The notes: a model not told the origin generated them from the sequence alone. Counted from the stretch's first letter, positions 8,743 to 16,697 are shown. The stretch: DNA of 64,000 bases from Bradyrhizobium sp. DOA9 (GCF_000617845.2 NZ_DF820425.1:5276741-5340740), one strand, 5' to 3'. Program-made: numbers and translations.

Positions 8743-8770
8743 TTCTAGAGAAGAGCGGCGCAACGGTCAA
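8743..8770 (-). promoter_or_regulatory. Possible housekeeping promoter of rplM-rpsI
   Basis: On the minus strand TTGACC (8770-8765), a 16-bp spacer, and CTAGAA (8748-8743) resemble a -35/-10 pair, about 60 bp before the rplM start. The region upstream of it (8776-8840) is markedly AT-rich compared with the rest of the window. Reading only; no start-site data. Confidence 0.35.
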
Positions 8771-8842
8771 TGCCCCGAAATGTAAATTAGCTACATAAAA
8801 TCAACGACTTAAAAATATGGTGCGATATTACCTGCAAAATGC

Positions 8843-9271
8843 TCAAACATTTGGAATGGAATAGGTCGAGGTGACATGGGCAATCGGATCGGGTGAGGTC
8901 CCAGACAAAAGGTTCACCTCCCCGACCGCAAGGCGCTTGCCGAGCTTGAGCAGCCGCGCCTCGGCCAGCACATCCTGCCCGGGCTGGCCCTTGCGCAGGA
9001 AGTTGATGTTGAGGTTGGTGGTGACGGCGAGCCCGATCGGCCCGATCGCGGACAGCAGCACCACGTACATCGCGAAATCCGCGAGCGCCATCAGCGTCGG
9101 ACCGGACACGGTTCCGCCGGGCCGCAGCATCCTTTCGCTGTAGCGCTGGCGCAAGAGGCTGGTCTGGCCGTCCGCACTCTCGATCGTGATGTCGTCACCG
9201 CTGAAGGCCTGGGGAAACTCGTCACGGAGGAACTGCTCCAGCTCCGCTACGCTCATTTTCGCTAACGCCAT
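8843..9271 (-). CDS. PaaI-type hotdog thioesterase
   Basis: 142 aa. The hotdog segment GGTVSGPTLMALADFAMYVVLL near residue 52 is the PaaI-family active-site helix, with Asp67 in LADFAMY as the expected catalytic acid, and NLNINFLRKGQPGQDVLAEARLLKLGKRLAVGEV follows as the dimer strand pair. These enzymes hydrolyse medium-chain or aromatic acyl-CoA. A GGGGAC site stands just before the ATG. It is divergent from an enoyl-CoA hydratase-family gene, 85 bp apart; the pair may serve one acyl-CoA pathway (inference). Confidence 0.87.
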   Translation of the reverse strand: MALAKMSVAELEQFLRDEFPQAFSGDDITIESADGQTSLLRQRYSERMLRPGGTVSGPTLMALADFAMYVVLLSAIGPIGLAVTTNLNINFLRKGQPGQDVLAEARLLKLGKRLAVGEVNLLSGTSPDPIAHVTSTYSIPNV

Positions 9272-9356
9272 GCCGTCCCCACCCTCGCTTCGCCTGCCCT
9301 GTTACATTAAGTTATTGGTGTCATCCAATTGCAATCATCTAGCGGAAATCGCGTCA

Positions 9357-10181
9357 ATGTCCGTCCAGGCTGCCCGCGCCCCTTCCCCGCAACCGCTGAT
9401 CCTGCTGCGCGAGACGGTAGGCCCCATCGCGATCATGACGCTCAACCGCCCGGCCGCGCGCAACAGCCTGTCCAAGGCGATGATCGCGAGCCTGCATGCC
9501 GCACTCGGCGAGATCGGCGACGACAAGGCCATCCGCGGCGTGGTGATCGCGGCCAACGGTCCAGCCTTCTCCGCCGGCCACGACATGAAGGAGCTGACCG
9601 CGCACCGCGCCGACCCCGATCGCGGCCGCGCCTTCTTCGCCGAGATGATGAATGCCTGCAGCGCGATGATGCAGGCGGTCGTGCATCTGCCGAAGCCCGT
9701 GGTCGCGGCCGTCCAGGGCATCGCGACCGCCGCCGGCTGCCAGCTCGTCGCCAGCTGCGATCTTGCGATCGCATCGCAGGAGGCGAAGTTCGCCACACCC
9801 GGCGTCGACATCGGCCTGTTCTGCTCGACCCCGATGGTGGCGCTGTCGCGCAACGTCCCGCGCAAGCAGGCCATGGAGATGCTGCTGACGGGCGAGCCGA
9901 TCACGGCCGACCGCGCCCGCGAGATCGGGCTCGTCAACCGCGTGGTGCCGGCCGGCACCGAACTCGGCGCCGCGATCGAGCTCGCCAAACAGGTCGCGTT
10001 GAAATCCGCCTACACGATCAAGCTCGGCAAGGAGGCGTTTTACCGCCAGGCCGAGATGAGCCTTGCGGACGCCTATCGCTATGCCGCAGAGGTGATGACC
10101 AAGAACATGATGGCGCGCGATGCCGAGGAAGGCATCGGCGCCTTCATCGAGAAGCGCGCGCCGACATGGCGGGATGAATGA
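9357..10181 (+). CDS. Enoyl-CoA hydratase/isomerase family protein
   Basis: 274 aa crotonase-fold protein, start MSVQAARAP at 9357; the open frame runs back over the divergent gene and is not used. Oxyanion-hole segments SAGHDMKEL (residues ~77-85) and the stretch VAAVQGIATAAGCQLVASCDLAIAS (~117-140) are the two family signatures. The two hydratase glutamates are not obvious: the second-signature region reads ATAAGCQL where crotonase has a Glu at the position of Gly or Ala, so this may be an isomerase, hydrolase or other acyl-CoA enzyme instead of a true hydratase. Divergent from a PaaI-type thioesterase; followed by an 85-bp palindromic repeat and a CoA-binding protein. Confidence 0.87.
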   Translation: MSVQAARAPSPQPLILLRETVGPIAIMTLNRPAARNSLSKAMIASLHAALGEIGDDKAIRGVVIAANGPAFSAGHDMKELTAHRADPDRGRAFFAEMMNACSAMMQAVVHLPKPVVAAVQGIATAAGCQLVASCDLAIASQEAKFATPGVDIGLFCSTPMVALSRNVPRKQAMEMLLTGEPITADRAREIGLVNRVVPAGTELGAAIELAKQVALKSAYTIKLGKEAFYRQAEMSLADAYRYAAEVMTKNMMARDAEEGIGAFIEKRAPTWRDE

Positions 10182-10186
10182 AATTC

Positions 10187-10271
10187 GTCATTGCGAGCGA
10201 AACGAAGCAATCCAGGCTGCTTCCGCAGAGACAGTCTGGATTGCTTCGTCGCAAGGGCTCCTCGCAATGAC
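10187..10271. repeat. 85-bp palindromic intergenic repeat, GTCAT...ATGAC family, copy 1
   Basis: Begins GTCATTGCGAGCGAAACGAA and ends CTCGCAATGAC. The inner arms AGCAATCCAG and CTGGATTGCT are also inverted. It fills the gap between the crotonase-family gene (ends 10181) and the CoA-binding gene (starts 10290). A second copy of identical length is at 47119-47203; divergent relatives are at 50655-50782 and 51842-51923. Confidence 0.9.
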
Positions 10272-10289
10272 AAGAAAGAAGAACGACGA

Positions 10290-10874
10290 ATGAACCACGA
10301 CGCCTATCCCGACAACTACATCCGCGGCATCCTCAACAGCGTGAAGTCGATCGCGATGGTCGGCGCCTCGCCGGTGAATGTGCGGCCGAGCTATTTCGCG
10401 TTCAAATACCTGATGCAGCGCGGCTACGACATGATCCCGGTCAATCCCGGCCATGTCGGCAAGGAGCTGCTCGGCAAGCCGTTCGTCGCCTCACTGTCGG
10501 ACATCGGCCGTCCCGTCGACATGATCGACATCTTTCGCAACTCCAGCCACATCATGCCCGTCGTCGAGGAGGCGCTCACGCTCGATCCGCTGCCGAAGGT
10601 GATCTGGATGCAGCTCGGTGCGCGCGACGATGCGGCGGCGGCGAAAGCGGAATCAGTCGGGATCAAGGTGGTCATGAACCGCTGCCCCAAGATCGAATAT
10701 GGCCGTCTGTCGTCAGAAATCTCCTGGATGGGCGTGAATTCGCGCACGCTCAGCTCCAAGCGCGCGCCGGCACCGACGCAGGGCATGCGGCTGTCCCTCA
10801 ATCGGATGAGTGTCGGCGGCGGCAACACCGCCGCGTCGGATCGCGCTGCGAAGAACAAGAGCGAGCAAAGCTGA
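10290..10874 (+). CDS. CoA-binding domain protein (YccU type)
   Basis: 194 aa. A Rossmann CoA-binding domain like that of the succinyl-CoA synthetase alpha subunit: KSIAMVGASPVNVRPSYFAFKYL near residue 18 and YDMIPVNPGHVGKELLG near residue 44, then IDIFRNSSHIMPVVEEAL and PKVIWMQLGARDDAA, ending in NRCPKIEYGRL, the usual C-terminal CxK(I/Y)E motif. The last ~50 residues are a low-complexity basic Ser/Ala tail. The protein is thought to bind CoA or an acyl-CoA; no catalysis is established for the family. Start at 10290 follows a repeat element. Next to two acyl-CoA genes. Confidence 0.88.
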   Translation: MNHDAYPDNYIRGILNSVKSIAMVGASPVNVRPSYFAFKYLMQRGYDMIPVNPGHVGKELLGKPFVASLSDIGRPVDMIDIFRNSSHIMPVVEEALTLDPLPKVIWMQLGARDDAAAAKAESVGIKVVMNRCPKIEYGRLSSEISWMGVNSRTLSSKRAPAPTQGMRLSLNRMSVGGGNTAASDRAAKNKSEQS

Positions 10875-10948
10875 CGCACTTGCGAAGGTTTCGTTTCGCG
10901 AACGCGACAATGCGTAGCACGATCATTCCCAAAATGATCCTGATGTGA

Positions 10949-10975
10949 CGCCGCGCCTTGACGGCAGGCGCGGCG
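10949..10975 (+). other. Strong hairpin in the leader of the metY-like gene
   Basis: CGCCGCGCCT at 10949-10958 pairs perfectly with AGGCGCGGCG at 10966-10975, loop of 7. It lies 50 bp before the start of the sulfhydrylase gene and 75 bp after the previous stop. It has no T-run. It could be a terminator remnant, an attenuator or an RNA structure; its short loop does not fit the SAM-II fold I looked for. Confidence 0.5.
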
Positions 10976-11024
10976 CCGATCAGCATGCCGCGCGATTTTC
11001 AAGCTACAAGAACAGGACGCCCAA

Positions 11025-12305
11025 ATGAGCGATCGCCTTCCGGGATTTTCAACGCTCGCCGTGCATGCCGGTGCACAGCCCGACCCCACCACCGGCGCGC
11101 GCGCGACTCCGATTTATCAAACCACCTCTTTCGTCTTCAACGATGCCGACCACGCCGCCTCGCTGTTCGGCCTGCAGGCGTTCGGCAACATCTATACCCG
11201 CATCGGCAATCCCACCAATGCGGTGCTGGAAGAGCGCGTTGCCGCGCTCGAAGGCGGCACGGCCGCCCTCGCGGTGGCCTCCGGCCATGCCGCACAGGTC
11301 GTGGTGCTGCAGCAATTGCTGCAGCCCGGCGACGAGTTCATCGCCGCGCGAAAACTCTATGGCGGCTCGATCAACCAGTTCACGCATGCGTTCAAGAGCT
11401 TCGGCTGGAACGTGGTGTGGGCCGATCCCGACGACATCGCAAGCTTCGAGCGCGCGGTGACGCCGCGCACGAAAGCAATCTTCATCGAGTCCATCGCCAA
11501 TCCCGCCGGCAGCATCACCGACATCGAGGCGATCTCGACCGTGGCGCGCAAGGCAGGCGTGCCGCTGATCGTCGACAACACGCTGGCCTCGCCCTATCTG
11601 ATCCGTCCGATCGACCACGGCGCCGACATCGTCGTGCACTCGCTGACCAAATTTTTGGGCGGCCACGGCAATTCGCTCGGCGGCATCATCGTGGACGCCG
11701 GCACGTTCGACTGGTCCACGGGCGGCAAATACCCGATGCTCTCTGAGCCGCGGCCGGAATATCACGGCATCCGCCTCCAGGAGACGTTTGGCAATTTCGC
11801 CTTCGCAATCGCCTGCCGCGTGCTGGGCCTGCGCGACCTCGGCCCGGCGTTGTCGCCCTTCAACGCCTTCATGATCCTGACCGGCATCGAGACGCTGCCG
11901 CTGCGCATGCAGAAGCACTGCGACAATGCCAAGGCTGTTGCCGAATACCTTGCCGGACATCCTGCGGTGGCCTCGGTGAACTATGCGGGGCTGCCGAGCG
12001 ACAAGTACAATCAGCTCGCCCGCAAATACGCGCCGCGCGGCGCCGGCGCGGTGTTCACCTTCAGCCTGAAGGGCGGCTATGACGCCGGCGTCAGCCTGGT
12101 CTCGAAGCTGCAGCTGTTCTCGCACCTTGCCAATGTCGGCGACACGCGCTCGCTCGTGATCCATCCGGCCTCGACCACGCACAGCCAGCTCGACGACGCC
12201 GCCAAGATCAAGTCCGGCGCCGGCCCCGACGTGGTCCGGCTCTCGATCGGCATCGAGGACAAGGAAGACCTGATCGCGGATCTGGAGCAGGCGCTGGGGG
12301 CGTAG
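11025..12305 (+). CDS. metY: O-acetylhomoserine sulfhydrylase (MetY-like, PLP-dependent)
   Basis: 426 aa, the length of MetY. It belongs to the Cys/Met-metabolism PLP family: TRIGNPTNAVLEERVAALEGG at residues 58-78, the PLP lysine K209 in VVHSLTKFLGGHGNSLGG, and the MetY-type GLPSDKYNQLARKYAPRGAGAVFTF. Reaction: O-acetylhomoserine plus sulfide to homocysteine plus acetate, a direct route to methionine. MetZ, using O-succinylhomoserine, is shorter (~400 aa) and less likely. An AGGAC site precedes the ATG at 11025. A strong leader hairpin precedes it and an 11-bp-stem hairpin follows it. Confidence 0.9.
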   Translation: MSDRLPGFSTLAVHAGAQPDPTTGARATPIYQTTSFVFNDADHAASLFGLQAFGNIYTRIGNPTNAVLEERVAALEGGTAALAVASGHAAQVVVLQQLLQPGDEFIAARKLYGGSINQFTHAFKSFGWNVVWADPDDIASFERAVTPRTKAIFIESIANPAGSITDIEAISTVARKAGVPLIVDNTLASPYLIRPIDHGADIVVHSLTKFLGGHGNSLGGIIVDAGTFDWSTGGKYPMLSEPRPEYHGIRLQETFGNFAFAIACRVLGLRDLGPALSPFNAFMILTGIETLPLRMQKHCDNAKAVAEYLAGHPAVASVNYAGLPSDKYNQLARKYAPRGAGAVFTFSLKGGYDAGVSLVSKLQLFSHLANVGDTRSLVIHPASTTHSQLDDAAKIKSGAGPDVVRLSIGIEDKEDLIADLEQALGA

Positions 12306-12315
12306 CCGCCCGGAA

Positions 12316-12342
12316 CGACGGCGGCCGTTTTGGCCGCCGTCG
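12316..12342 (+). terminator. Perfect 11-bp hairpin after metY
   Basis: CGACGGCGGCC (12316-12326) and GGCCGCCGTCG (12332-12342) with loop GTTTT, 11 bp after the stop. No T-tract follows, so it may be a weak terminator or an mRNA 3'-end stabiliser. Confidence 0.55.
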
Positions 12343-12343
12343 G

Positions 12344-12361
12344 TTAATCCTCGTTAACCAT
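12344..12361 (+). promoter_or_regulatory. TTAA-N6-TTAACCAT site, resembles a CtrA-type box
   Basis: TTAA at 12344-12347, six bases, then TTAACCAT at 12354-12361, 50 bp before the small exported protein. In alphaproteobacteria the cell-cycle regulator CtrA recognises TTAA-N7-TTAA and, in rhizobia, TTAACCAT-like half sites. The spacing here is six, not seven. A similar pair is found at 20433-20446. Confidence 0.35.
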
Positions 12362-12411
12362 ATCTGCCCCATACATCGTGCTTGGATCGCCCCTTTGATT
12401 CGGAGCCGACG

Positions 12412-12753
12412 ATGCTGCGCTGGATGGTGCCCGCCCTGGCAGTGATGCTGACGGCCTCGTCTGCCATGGCCGCCGATCTGCCGGCGACGCCGAAGCGGCG
12501 CGCGGCCGTGCCGCAGGACCCGCCTCAGGTCTATGTGGAAACCGATCCGGACGCGCTGATCTCGCCGGCCTACGGCATCGGCAGCTATATCCGCAACCTG
12601 CCCGGCACGCCGCTGCTGCCGGGCTCCCACACCTTGCCTGGCTATTACGGCCGCCCGTGGAGTTATGACTACCAGGGTTCCTATTACGGCGGGAAGCAGG
12701 TCGATTATTTCTGGCGCCTGCCCTATGCGTGCGGCGTCTACGGCTATTGCTGA
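12412..12753 (+). CDS. Small exported Tyr/Gly/Pro-rich protein, hypothetical
   Basis: 113 aa. Signal peptide MLRWMVPALAVMLTASSAMA with cleavage before ADLPA. The mature ~90 residues are rich in Pro and Tyr (SYDYQGSYYGGKQVDYFW) and end in a CGVYGYC motif with a possible C-terminal disulphide. No catalytic motif. This looks like a periplasmic or cell-surface structural protein of a kind common in Bradyrhizobium. Start 12412 is preferred over 12382 because GGAG lies 7 bp upstream of it. Its stop codon touches the stop of the convergent ctaA gene with no spacer. A CtrA-like site is upstream. Confidence 0.75.
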   Translation: MLRWMVPALAVMLTASSAMAADLPATPKRRAAVPQDPPQVYVETDPDALISPAYGIGSYIRNLPGTPLLPGSHTLPGYYGRPWSYDYQGSYYGGKQVDYFWRLPYACGVYGYC

Positions 12754-13836
12754 TCAGCCGGGCTGCCCCAGGGGCACCGCGCGCGCCTCTGCCTGCGCAG
12801 ACTGCCGCGACGCCAGCCGCTCGACCTGCATCACGGCCAGCGTCAACACCACGATCGCAACCGCCTGGTGCATCAGCGCGAGATCGATCGGCACCTGGTT
12901 GAGCAGCGTGAGGATGCCGAGCACGGCCTGCGCGCTCACGGCCGCGAACAGCCACAGCGCGCCACTCGCTGCCGCGCCTGCGCGCGAGCGCACCGCGTCG
13001 ATCGCGTGCAGCAGCGCCAGCACGAACAGCGCGTAGGCGGTCATGCGGTGCTCGAACTGCACCGTCAGCACGTTGTCGAACATGTTGCGCCACCACGGCG
13101 TCTCGAACCACAGCCGCTCCGCCGACGGGATGAGCGCCCCGTCGATCTCAGGCCAGGTGTTGTAGGCGCGCCCGGCACGCAGGCCCGCGACCAGTGCGCC
13201 GAAATAGATCTGCACGAAGGTCACCACGAGCAGCAGCGCGCTCGTGAACCGCAGCCGTGCCGGTGCTGCGATCTGCGGCCGCTCCTCGAGCCGCCGCACC
13301 GTCCAGACGATGCCGGCGAAGATCACGAGCGCGAGGATAAGATGCGTCGCCAGCCGATATTGCGACACCTCGACCCGCTCCGTCAGGCCCGAAGCCACCA
13401 TCCACCAGCCGACCGCGCCCTGCAGGCCGCCGAGCGCGAACAGCAGCCACAGCCTGCGCTTCAGTTCACCGGGCAGTCCGCCGCGCCAGAGGAAGAACAG
13501 GAACGGAAAGAGGTAGGCGACGCCGATGAAGCGGCCGAGCAGCCGGTGGCTCCACTCCCACCAGAAGATCTGCTTGAACTCGGACAGGCTCATGCCTGAA
13601 TTGAGCTCACGATATTGCGGGATCTTCTTGTAGGCCTCGAACGCCTCGGCCCACGCCGCTTCCGACAGCGGCGGAACACTGCCCGTGACCGGCTTCCATT
13701 CGACGATGGAGAGACCGGATTCCGTCAGCCGTGTCGCGCCCCCGACCAGCACCATCAGCGCGATCAGCGCGGCCACGCAGATCAGCCACCAGCGCACGGC
13801 GCGATGCGGCTCGGATGGGGCGGAAATCGTCGTCAT
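12754..13836 (-). CDS. ctaA: Heme A synthase (COX15/CtaA)
   Basis: 360-aa inner-membrane enzyme that oxidises the C8 methyl of heme O to the formyl group of heme A for aa3 oxidase. Eight hydrophobic helices can be placed. Family motifs: LVGGATRLTESGLSIVEWKP in the first helix region, WEWSHRLLGR, ATHLILALVIF, QFEHRMTAYALFV and LMHQAVAIVVL; the four His of the two heme sites (H in EWSHR, THLIL, FEHRM, LMHQA) are all present. No ctaB, ctaC or other oxidase gene is near it in the window. Convergent stop-to-stop with the small exported protein. Confidence 0.95.
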   Translation of the reverse strand: MTTISAPSEPHRAVRWWLICVAALIALMVLVGGATRLTESGLSIVEWKPVTGSVPPLSEAAWAEAFEAYKKIPQYRELNSGMSLSEFKQIFWWEWSHRLLGRFIGVAYLFPFLFFLWRGGLPGELKRRLWLLFALGGLQGAVGWWMVASGLTERVEVSQYRLATHLILALVIFAGIVWTVRRLEERPQIAAPARLRFTSALLLVVTFVQIYFGALVAGLRAGRAYNTWPEIDGALIPSAERLWFETPWWRNMFDNVLTVQFEHRMTAYALFVLALLHAIDAVRSRAGAAASGALWLFAAVSAQAVLGILTLLNQVPIDLALMHQAVAIVVLTLAVMQVERLASRQSAQAEARAVPLGQPG

Positions 13837-13946
13837 TTCAGAGACAAAACCAAGCCTGTGGCTAAGAGACTTGAACCGGATTGCGTGCCCCTTATAGTCC
13901 CCCGCTCCCGCAGCGCAAGTTACGCGAAAGCCTTAAAGTCCACGCC

Positions 13947-14168
13947 ATGACGATCCGCACCCGCAAGTTCCTCGGCGCCATCCTGCTCCTGGTGCTGGCC
14001 ACCGTCTGGGCCCTGCTCGGCATGGCGGCGGCGCAGATGCCGTGGATCGCCGAATCCGGCTGGCGGCAGGCGATCTACTATGTCGTGGTCGGCCTGGGCT
14101 GGGTGCTGCCGGCGATGCCGATCGTGAGCTGGATGCAGCGGCCCGACCGCCTCAAGTCTGGCTCGTAG
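13947..14168 (+). CDS. DUF2842 small membrane protein
   Basis: 73 aa with two transmembrane helices (GAILLLVLATVWALLGMAAA and AIYYVVVGLGWVLPAMPIVSWM), matching my memory of the short alphaproteobacterial DUF2842 family. The start MTIRTRK at 13947 is chosen as the family N-terminus; the frame extends to 13881 with no good site. Divergent from ctaA by 110 bp. Its last 17 bases overlap the 3' end of the convergent deacetylase gene. Function unknown. Confidence 0.8.
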   Translation: MTIRTRKFLGAILLLVLATVWALLGMAAAQMPWIAESGWRQAIYYVVVGLGWVLPAMPIVSWMQRPDRLKSGS

Positions 14169-15198
14169 CGCTCCCGGTCGGCCGCACCGGCGCAAAGGCG
14201 GCGCCCGACACCAGCACGCGCAGCATCCGCAGCGAACGCACGCGCCCGTCCCAGGAGATCCGCGGCAGCGCGCGCAAGTTCGTACGTCCCTCCGCCTCAA
14301 CGATGCCCGGGATCGTCGAGGCCGCGCTGGCGAAGCCCGCCTCCTCCGCCATCACGACGTGGCTGCGCCGGAACGAAGCGCGGTCGCCGAACGGATAGGC
14401 GAAATGCCTGATCTCGCGCTGGAAGGCCGATTCCGCCACGGCCTTGCCCATCGTCATCTCGCGCAGCGCGGCTGCGTCCTTCATGTTGGCCAGGACCGGA
14501 TAGTTCACCGTCGCACTGCCGATCGTCACGAGCGGATCGGCAGCGAGCCTGGCAAGGTCCTCCCAATCCATCGACGCCTCGCGCGAGAGCGCGGCAAGGT
14601 CGATCCGGTAGCGCGTGCAGAGATCGGCGATCGCTGCCGACAGATCCGCCGGCGGCAGCGACCGCAGCCAGCTCTCCAGATACGAAAACAGCGCCTGCTT
14701 CCCGGCCTTGTCGGCGACGTTGAAGCGCTGCTCCTTCTCGCCCATCATCAGGCTGATGCGGCTCTCGCGCGCGATCACCTGCTCCAGCCCGAGCCGCCAG
14801 GCCTCGCCGACGCCGTCGGGAAAGGCGGTCGGCACATAGACCGTGAACGGCACGTCGTGGCGCGCCAGCACCGGATAGGCCAAGGTGATGAGATCCTTGC
14901 TGGCGCCATCGAAGGTCAGTGCCACGAAGCGCCGCTTCTCCGGCAGCGTCACCGCGCGCCGGCAGACCTCGTCCATGCCGAGGAGATCGTACTTCCACCG
15001 CTTCAGCGCGCGGATGGCCCGATCGAGGAACTCCGGCGTGATCTCGTGCTCGCGCAGCGGCTGAAATCCGCGCCGCCGCGGCCGCACGTAGCGGAAGCGC
15101 AGGATGGCGCCGGCACCGCGGCTGCGCAGCATGGCCCGACCGGTGAACCAGGCCAGCTCGAGGCGCAGCCGTTCCAGCCATCTGTCGTCGGAAGCCAA
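14152..15198 (-). CDS. Polysaccharide deacetylase family protein (NodB-type), with an altered first motif
   Basis: About 348 aa from a TTG start at 15198, which has GGTGGG 4-9 bp upstream; no ATG or GTG fits near. NodB-fold segments: VALTFDGASKDLITLAYPVLARH for the first motif, FTVYVPTAF, and the late RHFAYPFGDRASF. In metal-dependent deacetylases the first motif is TFDD; here it is TFDGAS, so the second Asp, a metal ligand, is Gly, and the HxxxH metal motif is not evident. The enzyme may therefore be inactive or use another mechanism. No signal peptide is seen. It opens the EPS locus and is divergent from an acyltransferase gene; the intergenic stretch holds two inverted repeats. Confidence 0.78.
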   Translation of the reverse strand: MASDDRWLERLRLELAWFTGRAMLRSRGAGAILRFRYVRPRRRGFQPLREHEITPEFLDRAIRALKRWKYDLLGMDEVCRRAVTLPEKRRFVALTFDGASKDLITLAYPVLARHDVPFTVYVPTAFPDGVGEAWRLGLEQVIARESRISLMMGEKEQRFNVADKAGKQALFSYLESWLRSLPPADLSAAIADLCTRYRIDLAALSREASMDWEDLARLAADPLVTIGSATVNYPVLANMKDAAALREMTMGKAVAESAFQREIRHFAYPFGDRASFRRSHVVMAEEAGFASAASTIPGIVEAEGRTNLRALPRISWDGRVRSLRMLRVLVSGAAFAPVRPTGSATSQT

Positions 15199-15260
15199 AA
15201 TCCCACCTTTCGCGTGCGCCGGCGGTCCGTTCCCTCTGCCATCGTCATTACCCTTTGTTG

Positions 15261-15303
15261 ACCTTTGTTTGCAAAGGTCGGCCACAGGCCGAAATACGTA
15301 TTT
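15261..15303. promoter_or_regulatory. Inverted repeats at the divergent EPS promoter
   Basis: Three palindromes lie side by side in the 130-bp gap: ACCTTTG-N4-CAAAGGT (15261-15278), TCGGCC-ACA-GGCCGA (15278-15292) and AAATACGTATTT (15292-15303). They are 26 bp before the acyltransferase ATG and 63 bp before the deacetylase start. They could be operators or a transcript hairpin. Confidence 0.5.
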
Positions 15304-15328
15304 TCGTTTTTCTCGACAGGTTTCGCGA

Positions 15329-16510
15329 ATGACCATGGCTGCGGCGATGCAAAGCCGGACGGCAGAAGCGCCAATGCGGTCGAAAGCGAGCCGTATCGCG
15401 CGGGTCGATATCGTGACCGATCTCGCCGAGGCCGAGGCGGTCTGGCGCGGCTTCGAGGCGAGCGGCCATCTCTTCACGCCCTACCAACGCTTCGACCTGC
15501 TCGGCCCGTGGCAGCGCCTGGTCGGCGCCCGTGAAGGCACCCGGCCGTTCATCGTGATCGCGAGCGACGCCGAGCGCCGGCCGCTCCTGCTGCTGCCGCT
15601 CTCGCTGCGCCAGGGCCACGGCATGCGCACCGCCGGCTTCATGGGCGGCAAGCATACGACCTTCAACATGGGCCTGTGGAACGCCGAGTTCGCGGCTGAG
15701 GCCGCCAGCGCCGATCTCGACGCACTGCTTGCGCCGCTCGGCGAGCACGTCGACGTGCTCGCGCTGACGCAGCAGCCCGAGCGCTGGCACGACCAGCAGA
15801 ACCCGTTTGCAGCCCTGCCGCGGCAGCGTACGATCAACGGCTGTCCGCGACTGGTGATGGAGCCGGGCGGCCCGCCGGCATCGCGGATCAGCAACTCACT
15901 CCGCCGCCGCCTCAAGAGCAAGGAAAAGAAGCTCCAGTCGCTGGCCGGCTATCGCTATCACCTGGCGACGTCAGACGCAGACATCGCCCGCCTGCTCGAC
16001 TGGTTCTTCCGCGTCAAGCCGGCGCGGATGGCAGAGCAGAAGCTCCCGAACGTCTTCGCCGAACCCGGCGTCGAGCAGTTCATCCGCAGCGCCTGCCTTG
16101 CGGTGCGTGGTGAAGGCCGTGTCATCGACATTCATGCGCTGGAATGCGACGAGGAGGTGATCGCGATCTTCGCCGGCGTCGCCGACGGCGAGCGCTTCTC
16201 GATGATGTTCAACACCTACACGATGTCCGAGCACGCCCGCTACAGCCCCGGCCTGATCCTGATGCGCTACATCATCGACCGTTACGGCGAGCGCGGCTAC
16301 CGCTCGCTCGACCTCGGCATCGGTTCGGACGATTACAAGCGGATGTTCTGCAAGGACGACGACGAGATCTTCGACAGCTTCGTCCCCCTGACCTCGCGCG
16401 GCAAGCTCGCGGCGATGGCAATGTCCTCGCTCAGCCACGGCAAGCGGCTGGTGAAGCAGAACCAGATGCTGTTCGACATGGCCCGCCGGCTGCGGCAGGC
16501 GTTCGGGTAA
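15329..16510 (+). CDS. GNAT acetyltransferase of the BcsL/CelD-like (FemAB-related) family
   Basis: 393 aa, start MTMAAAM at 15329 with CGACAGG upstream. The protein resembles EPS/cellulose-locus acyltransferases: an N-terminal FemAB-like half, then an Acetyltransf_6-type domain (residues ~200-345) with the core GRVIDIHALECDEEVIAIFAG, RFSMMFNTYTMSEHARYSPGLILMRYIID and RGYRSLDLGIGSDDYKRMF, which are the usual last strand and pocket. It probably acylates a sugar of the exopolysaccharide or its lipid-linked precursor in the cytoplasm (inference from neighbours). Followed by a 163-bp inverted-repeat element that separates it from the convergent co-polymerase gene. Confidence 0.85.
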   Translation: MTMAAAMQSRTAEAPMRSKASRIARVDIVTDLAEAEAVWRGFEASGHLFTPYQRFDLLGPWQRLVGAREGTRPFIVIASDAERRPLLLLPLSLRQGHGMRTAGFMGGKHTTFNMGLWNAEFAAEAASADLDALLAPLGEHVDVLALTQQPERWHDQQNPFAALPRQRTINGCPRLVMEPGGPPASRISNSLRRRLKSKEKKLQSLAGYRYHLATSDADIARLLDWFFRVKPARMAEQKLPNVFAEPGVEQFIRSACLAVRGEGRVIDIHALECDEEVIAIFAGVADGERFSMMFNTYTMSEHARYSPGLILMRYIIDRYGERGYRSLDLGIGSDDYKRMFCKDDDEIFDSFVPLTSRGKLAAMAMSSLSHGKRLVKQNQMLFDMARRLRQAFG

Positions 16511-16534
16511 GTATTTTCCGCCAGCCAGCTACTC

Positions 16535-16697
16535 TTACCCTCCCCTGGAGGGGGAGGGTCGTTACGCATGCAGCGAAGCGAAATGCGTAACGGGGTGGGG
16601 TGACGGTCCCTCCACATCCGACAGTGCCCGAGTGGAGAGATCACCCCACCCCGCTCGCGCTGCGCGCGATCGACCCTCCCCCTCCAGGGGAGGGTAA
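16535..16697. repeat. 163-bp element with perfect 27-bp terminal inverted repeats
   Basis: 16535-16561 and 16671-16697 are exact reverse complements over 27 bp (left arm TTACCCTCCCCTGGAGGGGG and onward). A second, inner pair, GGGGTGGGGTGA near 16591-16602 and TCACCCCACCCC at 16641-16652, nests inside. It sits alone in the 241-bp gap between two convergent genes; no transposase. Looks like a miniature mobile palindrome or a long two-way hairpin terminator. Confidence 0.85.

Noticed and set aside
10875..11024. SAM-II riboswitch before metY
   Set aside because: The strong hairpin has a 7-nt loop, whereas SAM-II needs a large loop with GAUUU and UUGCA and a downstream GCUAAA; these are not in order here.
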